Assembly: GCF_964355755.1 (NCBI RefSeq)
Contig: NC_092672.1
Span: 32,794,501 to 32,858,500, forward strand
Source: Antedon mediterranea
Lineage: Eukaryota > Echinodermata > Crinoidea > Comatulida > Antedonidae
Length of the DNA: 64,000 bases
Direction of reading: 5' to 3'
The notes under the pieces were generated by a model. That model searched no databases, was not told the DNA's origin, and saw only the letters and a list, made by a program, of their open reading frames with translations. This document shows, one piece after another, positions 47,901 through 59,900 of this stretch. Position numbers and translations under genes: made by a program. Positions within the stretch are counted from its first letter, which is position 1. Every line of letters begins with the position of its first letter.

Positions 47901-50900
47901 AATGGCTTAAAATTATTTAAAGACATTCTAAATCAGCTTTAAGTTTAAGCCTTGTCTACACTATCAAATGTTATCTGACTTAAAAATGTGATGCATCCAT
48001 ATATGGACATCATGATGTCATATCACTACCATATTTAGGAATATCACTCTACCATATTTTTGTGAAACTAGCTTGATAGTGTAGCTTTATATGATAGCTA
48101 TTATGAACATTTACCAGGTCTTTTTTAATTGCGAATGTAGCGTACGATAGTCCAAATTACATGCATGTCAAAAGCAGGTCTGATCTAAAAAAAAAGTCAT
48201 TTTTTATTGCCAATTGTGACGTCATTCAGCGTTCTACTTTAGTGGTTTAATTTGCATATTGGACACGTTTCATTGCACTCCTTTTGATTAACGGCAAAAA
48301 TGGATTGATTCTTGTTTCTTGCAACCAAGTTGGTAATCATGATAGTGCTGTAGAACTGCGCGTTATAATAATCATTGTATAGTGCTTATACTGTTGTATA
48401 TCCACAGTTGCGTTTTAGTTGATTTATGGTAACTGTGCATTTATAATTTACATTTATATAGTTTAAGAATCACTTTAACAAGTACTAATATAATGATGAA
48501 GTCATAGCTGGGACGTAGTCAATAATTTATATCGTTATGACATCATATTAAACAAAATGAGTTGATAATTAGCTTACTTACCCGGATAAACCAACCACTG
48601 CACATTTATATACGTATAAAGCAGAGACATAGTTTAATAATCAGTTCAAGTACTACCCTGTAATATAATGTTGAAGTTATTATAGCAAGATAAATCAATA
48701 ATTCATATCATTAGGACATTGTGCATTTTAAAATTATCTAGTGCAGCTTATACCTGGATAAACCAATTGATACCATTGCACATTTATAATACATATAATA
48801 TAAAGCACAAACATACTTTAGCAAGCTCTGTAATGTTGAAGAAATAGCTGGCATATAATCAATATTTCATATCATTAGGACATCAGTGCATATTATAATT
48901 ATTTAGTGCAGCTAACTTACCCGGATAAACCAACTTTTGTCGTGGCGCATTTATATACATATAAAGGAGAGCAACCACTACTGTACTATAATATTATCAT
49001 AGCAGGGATGTAATCAATAATATACATATAATTCATATCATTAGGACATAGTGCATTTTAGAATTATTCAGTGCAGCTAACTTTAATACTCGGATAAACC
49101 AACTTTTGCCATTGTGCATTATATACATATAAAGCAGAGCAAGCACTAAGTACTATAGTATAATATAATCATGACAGGGATGTAATCAATATTAATAATA
49201 TACATATAATTCATATCATAATAGGACATCGGTGCATTTTAGAATTATTTAGTGCATAACTTAGGCATACTTACCCGGATAAACCAACTTTTGCCATTGT
49301 GCATATATAAAGTAGAAACATACTTTTAGCAATTAGCTCTGTTAATATAATGTTGAAGTCACAGCAGGGATGCAGTGAATAATTCATATCATTAAGACAT
49401 TTACTACAGTACTGTATATAATACAGTATCTATTTTAGTGCATTTAATAGTGCATGTTTACTAATACCTGGATAAAGCAAAATCATAAAAAATACTAATC
49501 TTTTAAAGAGAGGAGTCTAGAAATCACACCCCTTTAATTAAATTTGGTACATCCCTGATAAAACATTAATCAACTATTTTCCAGTTTGTTGGATGTTATT
49601 TTACTCGCTATAAAAGATCACAATATCCAGTAATAATTTGATAGTATTAAAGAAACATAAATTTATTTTCTTAGTAGATGATTGATTGTTTTATGTATTG
49701 TATTGTTTTAAACAATAAATCAAGCTTAAATATATTACTAGTGGTACTAAAATGACAATGAAAATAGACATAACAATAAAACAAACCAATAATTGATTAA
49801 AAAAGCAGTAAAAATAGAAATAAACAAGATACTTGGGGTACAGCAAAAGAAGCTGTAATGACGTCATAAGACGGGATGTGACGTCATACAATAACCTCGC
49901 TACCAAATAGTTTAAATACGGCTATACGGTACCATCTTCGAGACGTCATATGGCTGCATGCGGTTTGAAATTTTAAAATCCGACTCTATAGCTTTGAGGA
50001 AATGTCCCTGTAGTACAGTATATTCATGCCAAATCCCAGCTCAATACTACAACGAATAAGGGAGGAGTAGTAGTTTATAAATCGCACTTTTTACTTAATA
50101 GTGTCGGATGGAAGAAGAGGAGAAGATGAGAGAGTCCTAGACTCGGGTACCCCAAGTAAAAACTGAAGAAATAATAAATGTACTGAAATAAGTTCCTCGG
50201 TACTAGTCAAAAACTTTGCCTGGCAACTTAATGTTTACGTTAAGACATTGATAAATGAACGCAATGGTTTACTGCACTAGCATGAAGTTTTCTTTCGCTA
50301 AAAATGGCTGAAAAAAGTTTTTAGCTAATTGTTATTTTTTAGCCAAATTAAAATTCTTAAAAACTGCTATTTATGCGATATTTAAGAATTATTTCAGATG
50401 ACCAAAATGAGCTTAATATTCTTTTGTCCATAAACATTTAAAACATTAAATTAAATTGCCTCCAAGTTAAAATGTAGGCCCTAATCAGCCGGCACCTCAC
50501 TCGCGATTTTGTCTCTCATTGTGGGAAAATACTCCACCGATTGAATCGTTAGGGAGTCACCAGACATGTCATTATATTAGGTTAAACTACCTAACTACTA
50601 AAAAAAGTCTATCTGGATTTTTATGGCAGAATTTATCCAAATTTTGCAATTTACCATTTTAAGGGAAATTCATGTTTGTCATGATACAGTATATGTTGCA
50701 CATATTTGATTCATGTACAATTAACCAAATATTATATTTAAATTTTATGCCTGTACCTGAGCTTTAAACATTGGAAACATAATATGTTGCATTTCGTGTA
50801 TGCATCAAATTTAATTGATATACTGCAATGCTGCAGTAGCATATTTATTTTGACCTGGTTTTGTACAAATTGTAATGTTTTTGAAAAAAGCTATGCACAG

Positions 50901-53900
50901 GTGTGCTTGAAAATGTTTTAATATTATAATGAAGTAGAGAAATGGGCCTAATTACCATGTGTACAATTTCTCAAGTTTTAATCTAAAAGTTTTAATTGCC
51001 TTTTTTATGACGAAAAACTTAATATTGATATTTTTTTTTCTATTTCCATAGGGAGTGGTAATAGTACATTTTATCTTAACAATTTGGTAAGTAAATTTAT
51101 GTTACTTTCAATTATACAGATTTTTCCACGTGCATTAAAAAACAATTTTTTATTCAAGCAAAGAGGAGCTCTGAAAAATAGTAATATTGCATTCACTAAG
51201 ACATTTCCACCTCCCATAGGATCACCAAAAGATCTTTGTAATTTTGTTTTTAAAAAAAAGGTTTCTTTTTTGGCATTATTAATGTATTAGTGCATCAAAC
51301 AACTATTACCGGTATGATTATTTTTTACAAAATCATATAAAACAATACAAATATTTCACAAATAAAAGATGATCAAAATTAGTTTGTTTTCAGTGTACAC
51401 AAATAATATTATATAATTATTTTACGAACATTGAAACTGGCAATCATAATACCTCACACACTTAAGCTAATGGCATGTCCTAAAACAAACCATAAACGAG
51501 GATATTTTGCAAATTAAACTACAAACCATTAAACGCATCATAAGGTTAAAGTTGAAAGGTCAAATTGCCTATTTTGGGTTTGTAATCAATGGAAATATCT
51601 CAACAATGTTGACAATACTGTCAGTCTCGCAGAACGCAAACCTTTTTTATGATCTTCTTATTTTCTTGTAGATGCGTGAAATTGTGTAAGCATGTTTTGC
51701 GAAAGGAGAGGAATCAAAATAGTGTTATAAACAATGTATAATAAGTACGATGCCATTTTAACATTGATAAAATATATTGGAACTTTTGTTAATAAAGAAA
51801 AACCAAGTCACATAAAATCTTCTCCAAATACCGAACACCGTTAGACTAGCTCATATTGTGCTGTTTGCAAGTTAGAAAATGTCACATGCACAATCAACTC
51901 ACCCAAAAGCATGTTGGGCTAGCCTATATCGGGAAATTCTGCTGATACAATGATATGCAATCAACTTTCCCTATAGTACTTACTATAATTGACTAGTAAA
52001 TTTGGGTGTTTTTTGGGTTTTTTTTTTTAATCGCCTAATTATATTAAACTCATAACAAAACAAATATATTACATCCCAATATACTGTACCATATTTGGTA
52101 TTATTTAACAATTCTACTGTCTAGTAGTAATTTTTCGAAAACAAGAAATATAGTTATCAGGTATATATTCCCACCACTAACTTTTACTAGAGCCAGTATA
52201 TCCTATAGGATTTGTATTAAGTCAGAATACATAATTCTAAACACGGGAGAATATTGTTAAATCTGATATCTTCTACTTGATTACATTGGGACTTTCAGTA
52301 GAATTCTTTTTCAACGATTATAATTTGCCTTATTCGGCTGGGAACGTCTATACTCAACAGAAAATGACAGAAACTGTTTAGAATTAACTGCATTTTTAAT
52401 TGAATGGTAATTTATAGTTTTGCGAACATTGAATTAAAAAATATAATTATTATCCTCCTGAAAAAATTATTTAATCAATCAATCCGTTTTTGGTTGAATT
52501 TAACTGGTTATTCTGTCTTTTTTTTTATAATTGAAAACATTATTTTTACATTAAGATTAACTTTATTATTATTTATATTATTTTCTAATATTAATCTTCA
52601 TTTTTTCATGTTTTAGGGGAAACTATCTTTAAATTAACAGAGATTGGAATGTACCAATTATTGAAAAATTATAAAATAAATGTAATTGTTTGTAATATTA
52701 TATACCGTAAAACCTTGACATACTGTACAATATATTCATTAGTTCTTCTTAAATATATTTGAAAAGTTAACAACGCAATCAGGAGAAAAAAATCTATTTA
52801 TATTTGACAGTTTAAAAGTATTTTATTCAGCATTAAGGTGTTGAGTGCGTTCTTAGACATTGTGGCTCGTTTTCTACTTACCTAGAATTTTTATTTTAGG
52901 AATAGATATTTTGAGGTTTGTAAATGTAAATGATATTCTGGATCATCCTCACAGCAATTTATTCATTTTTCATCTCAAGTGATCCCAACTTTTCCATTGA
53001 AAAGCATTGTAAAGGCCAATTTACACAGACGACGGTAACAACAAGCGCAAAACCGCATAGCTTGTGTCCTGAGTGTGGAAACCGCTCGTCCGCTCAGAGT
53101 TCTGTGTAAATGATCATAAGGAATAACATAGATTCTATATTTTTATTATCGTTACCACTCATCGGTGTAAATTGGCCTTAAGAGTGATGGCATTTTGGTG
53201 CTAGCCAAGTGTTTTCTACAGTATTAATTAGGCAAGTTGATTGTAATGTAATATAATCATTGTTAGAGATTTTTGCTTTCCTACTGTAATAGCCTTGTGT
53301 CCAAATTTAGTGTACTTGGGATTATAATTGGATTGCGTTTACAATAGAATGCACTAAAGTTTTTGAATATATAAGGGTGGGATTATACTTGGATTACGTT
53401 TACAATTAAATGTACTAAAGTTTTCAAATATATATGGGTGGGATTATACTTGAATTGCGTTTACAATAGAATGCACTAAAGTTTTCAAATATATAGGGGT
53501 GGGATTATACTTGGATTACGTTTACAATGAAATGTACTAAAGTTTTCAAATATATAGGGATTATATTCGAGCGTGGTTTTTACTTGGTCATAGAGAGCTG
53601 TGCATTAAATAAAATGTAAAGCTAACAATTTGCCTGAATCTGCCACAAACCACTTTAAGAATCCAGTCATAGCTTGCTTTGCGTTATTAACTTAAACAAA
53701 TCAATAAGTGTTTCAAAATGAGAGCGACGACGCATTATACTTAACAACGTTTATAGGCGTGTTTATAACTGTGTTTTTTTCATGCGATTGTTGATACAAC
53801 TAATGCATTACAAAGATAAACACCGATTGTGAAATTCTTTTGAAGAATATTGCACCGTGAGGTTTCGTATTTGGTTTAATTTTGTTCCAAGGCTCAGTTT

Positions 53901-56900
53901 CTATGCTCGTGATGAACTAATTAACTGTTCGCTGCACTCTTCAACATTTCTCTGTGATTTCAAATGCTAATTATTTGATTAAACTAATTTATTATTCGCC
54001 ATAGGCTCGTTAAAGCTATAAGTATTATAAATAATATATATCGTAGTATTGAGAGGTAAAGTATGGGAATTTAGCTTGGGGCTTTACCTTGATAAATAAG
54101 GTTAAAATCCTATTTCATGCCTGTTAAGTTGTTTTAATATATTTTACTGCAAAATCTTTAGTGAATAAATGTCTATAAATATTATTTATACTGTGATATA
54201 AAGTGACCCAGTTCATTTAAAATGAATTTTACTGCAAGGCAAAAACACAAATGAAAAAAAATAAACCTTTAATATGTAGATAAACTGTATACAATATTAT
54301 ATACAGTTTACTATACAATTTTATGTTTGTATTTTAATTTCATATATTTAGGTACTGGAAAAAACATGACAACAAAATTAATTAAACATTAATCATCATC
54401 TACACAAAGAAAAAAACAAACAATTTTTATTACATTTATAAAAAGATACAAATAAAATATATATTTAACAAAAACCTGTCTTTTGACGGGCAAAATTGTC
54501 TTCTTTTTTTCTCTTTTTCAGGCAAATTATTTTTTTTTCGATTAGATTTTTAATCAAAATGAATATTTTGCTATGGCATATTTATAAAAACGCAGTGGCT
54601 GTATCTACGCCTATTCGTAGTTCCAAGCTAGATTTTATATCTACGCCTAACCCGATCTGGCCGAAGTTAAAAACAAAAAAATATCCCTCTAGGAAAATGG
54701 TGAGGAAATATGATGGTCAATAAAGAAGATGGTGAGTAAAAAAAAAATTTAAAAAAGAAACGAAATACAAACAGTGAGTTTCGAATCGTACGCTACAGCA
54801 TTACATTGCAAGACCCAAGCACTACCCATTCAGCCATCTAACAGGCTTACATGCACCGATATCACATCACATTAGTATTTTATCAAAAGTCATACTTTAG
54901 GGTGCGCTATATAGGCGTTGGAATCTTGCTTGGATCTACGACTAGGCGTAGAATCAGTTCGTTAAAAAAATTGTTTTTTTCAAGGAGACAATACATCTTT
55001 AAATATACGGAATTACTTTGCATGAATTATTAATATTAATTTACACTTTTTATATTATTATGACACAAAATTAGTATATGAAAAGCTAATAAATATTGTT
55101 ATTAGTTAAAATTCTTAGGCATTTGTAATAATTATATATAACAATAGTATTCCAATAAAAGCCATGGTATGATATTGTCGCATTGTATCGAGAAGAATAG
55201 AGAAAGCAAGATTTGAATGAATGACCCGACGACGGTTGCGTTAAGAATAGCCCAATCAATAACGTGAACGGATGTAATAGAAAAGTGTGATTCCGAGGCA
55301 AGATTATTGACTGTTGGCTCGCTTCATTTAAAATACGAGGGTGATTAATATTCGCTACAACATAAAAATTAGATGTCTGAATAGAAACAAGCTTGTATTT
55401 CATGTGTGAAAATTACTAACAAATGAAAATAAATTTTATTTTAACTTGCTAATATTGCAAAATTTTTATTGGAACAAAATAAAACAGGGGTATGTTAACC
55501 ATGGCATTTGTAGGCATGCAGCATACTGTATATCAAAACCACTAAGTGCTTTTAGATAAACATCCGGTCTAGTATTTTTGCTTAAGTTAAAATAGTTAAG
55601 AAGTGCTTAAGTGATAAACAAAGGCTTATCTATCATACAAGTTTTTTGTATCTTATTGAACAGACTTTGTCTTTTAAGTAAGAATTAAAAGATCATAAAA
55701 GTATTTGCCTATGTTGTTTGGAAACTGATATTTAAGCAAAATCTTAAAACAAGTTGGAAGCATGGTTTTTTATAAATTTGACCTTTCTTGAAGGAAAATG
55801 TTACATTGTGGCAAAAAGTGGCACAGGGAGTTTGCGTACTTTAAATATTATTATCTTTACAGGGGCGCACCAGGGGCTTGCGGTAGTGGTGGAAACTCCT
55901 ATATTTTACAGTTCAAAAATGTTTTTTTTTACTTTGTTAAAAAAACAATCAGCTCACTGTTAGGAGATGATACTACTAAATAGTTTGGAAAAAAAAGTAT
56001 GTTAAAAATTAACGTTGACACACAATATACATGATATAAATAAAATAAAAAAAACTAATATAAAAACTACTTCATTTCACAAATAAAACTTGAAATAAAT
56101 CCACAGATTGAAAATAATAAGAATTCTCCGGCATTATGATATCTTGTGATTGTTTTTTGTTATTACGGATAACCCTAGGCATTGGGTTCATTTAGCAAAT
56201 GAAAGAAATCTTTCTCGCATACACAACGTGATATGTATTAAATCATTGATCTTCTTATGAAAATGTACATTCTCGTCGTAGAGAATGGCATGTGGCCTTG
56301 GTATTTTAATGAGAATAATGATACTGAACTGAAAGAATACACAGTTTACACATCGAAATGTCAATGTTTATTGTAGTGTTCTGGATTGTTGTACTGTAAC
56401 AATACGATTTATGAGACTATACACTCAAATGTCAAATGTGAAAAGTGGCGTATCCAGGATTTTGTAATAGGACGGCCCTAGGCTAAACAAAATGTAAAAT
56501 GCTGAACTTAAACCTGATGTTCTTTCTTTCTTTATTTATTTACCCATAAATATAAATTATAAACATTGTAACATACAAATAATGATAATTATATCAAGGA
56601 AAGGGCTAAAAAATAGTTTAAACTAATTTCAGGCCATAAACAGGGAGGTGAAAAAAAATAATTTTTTTTTTCACCTCCCTGCCCTATAAACATTGAAATA
56701 TTTGCATTGAAAAAATTATTACCCCCCTGTCTATGATTAATTCATGATACAGTACAAAAAAAATGATAAATAGGTGGGATGGCTCCCTCATGAGGCTGCA
56801 CTTTGCGAGCAATACCATTAGTCCGATAGGGGTGCTCAATAGAATTTTCTTCTTTTCTTTGTGTTGGAGAGAGAGGGCTATTGTCAGTTAATTGGCAGTC

Positions 56901-59900
56901 ATAGACTACCAACACCATTGCTAGTTTGTGTAATTCAACTTCTGTATGTTTATTTCGTGCCAAGCGTACCTGGATAAACCGATATAGGCCTTTTCCACTT
57001 TGAGGAGTATGTGTTCTCCAGGTAAGCAGTAATCAAGACAACCACTTTTGTGCAGTTATTAATTTATGATTTAATAACTGTATGTCTGTATAACTGTATG
57101 ACAATTCATAAAGAAAAGAATTACTATAAATAGATTAATATTGTTCTGTTTGTCTGTAGGCCCTTTAAGGAAAGAACTTATAATACACATATACAGTATT
57201 ATATATAATATTCCTATTATTATCTTTAATGATCGAAATAAATTATATTCTATGTTTTTAGAAAAAATTATTAACACATCATTAATTTTATTGATGAAAA
57301 AAAAAAACTACATCAACATAAATCAGGTCGTCAAGGTTACCTAATCAACATACAGCTTTGACGGCCACTCTGTCAGCACACTAATTCTCATTGCAATTTT
57401 ACTGCAAAAGCAACGACACATTTCTGCCTAACAAAACCCAGTAGATTTATCAGAGTAGAAAATGTGAATAACGTGAGTCGAAAATAACTTGCAGATTACT
57501 CAACGCTTTCAAAGATTTCTGAGTAATTGCTCTCACTGGACCTCACTTAGTATTCACGCTTGATTAAGCAATGTCATAATTAAAACTAGGATTTAGATGG
57601 ACTTTGACATGAACATAGGCCTGGATATTTTATGCAAGAAACTGAGGCAGTGATTTTAATGCAAAATACAATTATCTGTATATTCGTTATATTTCATTAT
57701 CATGAGTGGTTATATATAATGTCAATATCCCTGCCCTAATCTCAAGTGAAATATTTAAAAAAAAATAATTAAGAATTTCACTTAAGTGGTATAATTTAAA
57801 ATGGAAAATCTTTTAAGTTAAGCCTAAGTGTGATTGGCAAATTATACAGTTATTGATATTTTAATAAATATATGAGAAAAAATTCATTCACACAGAAGGA
57901 AAATATTTGATTCACACATAACTTAACACCAAACTTCTAGTAAAATATGATTTGCTTAAGGTTATTATAATTTATCTGATTTACACAAACTTGATAATCT
58001 TTTTTTTTTGCAAAGAAAATTTGATAATTACAATCCTCAGGCATACATGTGCAAAATGTTTTAGTATGTCTACTACAAACCTTAATGGTTTTGTTATTGG
58101 TTTTTATCTTTGCAGGGCATCACAATGTGATTGGCTATCACCAGCTTATCAATATATGAATCTTTTCCTATTAATTGTTGCATTGTGGGCCATAGGCACA
58201 CCGTCTTCCATTGATAGTATTCAAATGGTAAGTTGGCTCTGTTCTATGATCCTACACCTACCAAGTATTGTGCAATAGTGAGTGACACTCTATTTGAGGT
58301 TCTCCCATGATCCCAGACACTCGAGTCTTGTTGTGAGTGAAACTCACACATTTCAGATTCCCATCTGTTCGATGATGATGATGATGATGATGATCAATGA
58401 TTCCAGACTTACCAAGTCTCGCACATTGTGAGTGAGACATTTGAGGTTCCCATCACGCACACAGTTTAACCAAACATACCCGTTCAAACTAACTCAACGA
58501 CACTGGCACTATTGACCGGTCTTTACACAAACCACACAATTTACATGCCACCTATACCCTAGCCCTACTATCGCATCAGACCAACTTGGCTTCTATATGA
58601 GTCGAAAGATAGGTCCATGGTTTTGGTTTCGTTTGACAGGAGCCTTTGAAAATTCCTGTAGCCTGCACAAAGATTGTTCTTTTTGCGGCCACAGCACCTT
58701 TATTCTTCTGGTTACAGCACTGATCATGATCAGTTTTTTTTGGTGCCATAAGTTGACCCTAATAATTCTTTTTCAGCAGCAGTTTTCAATTTCTTTTCTT
58801 TTCTATATTCTTTACAGCTTCTGGTTCTACATGTTGTGAGCATCATTATGGAGGTTATATTAATCAGTGTTTATTTCCCAAAATATGAGGACTCTGGTAA
58901 GTATGGTAGGTCGGCCTACATGCATGCACGCTAGGAGAAAGGCAGACTAAGCTGCGGGCGTAACAGACAGTGTCTTATTAATGGATGGTGGATAGGCCTA
59001 GATGGATAAGATCTAGCAAAACATTCATTAAATTTAATACAAATTTGTAAAATTGCTTTATCAATTTCTTTATTGTATTGTAATTTCCAACATTTATGTG
59101 AAAAGTGGGAGAGGAGGAGGGAGGGAGGCTACTGTTCTAAAAAGTTGGTACAGCCTGGAGGGGGTGGGATAGTGTTTTGATGCTCCTTGTTATCTGTACT
59201 TATTTAGATAAGATCCATCAAAACACACATCATAGAAGAACTGTACTAATTACACAGGCAATTATTCAAATGCCAGTGACCAGCGTACAGTACTATAATT
59301 ATGTATGGACGATTTCCTTCTATCTATTACTAAACATCTTGAAATTTATGCAAGGAAAATTATATCCAAATGCCGAGCAGTAATTGTCTCCATTTGGAAT
59401 ATGTTAAGCGGAAAAATAACATTCTGCAATTTATAGCCATGTTTGTATTTAAATTGCATTTTTTTCTTTTTCTTACTTCAGATGAATAATTAAATTCAAT
59501 GATGAAAATGGTAAATTTATTATGTACATCAAGTTTTAAAAATTGTAATAAATTATAAAACTATAAATAAAAAAAACTATTATGCCAAAATGTGATAATA
59601 AGTGATTGATTATACCGTATATATTGAGAACCATATTAAACATTAAAATCAAAGAAAAGACAATTCCCATGTACATTATTGAATTATGCTAATCAGTAAC
59701 CAGTCATGCATGCATAATTAGATGTAATGCGCAGTGCATCTTGACAGTAGAAAAGGTCGAAGAACGATAAATTGGTTTCACAACGAGGTAAAAAATAAAT
59801 CCCTGTGAAATCAATATAGTACTGTATGTATAGTCTTTGTAACTATAGATCCGTCAGATTATCTTTTAAGCCTTGTTTATTTGATACGGTACTTATATGA

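Noticed and set aside
55086-55403. 105-codon minus-strand ORF in AGTRAP intron 2
   Set aside because: No family features; position and AT-rich composition fit intron sequence.
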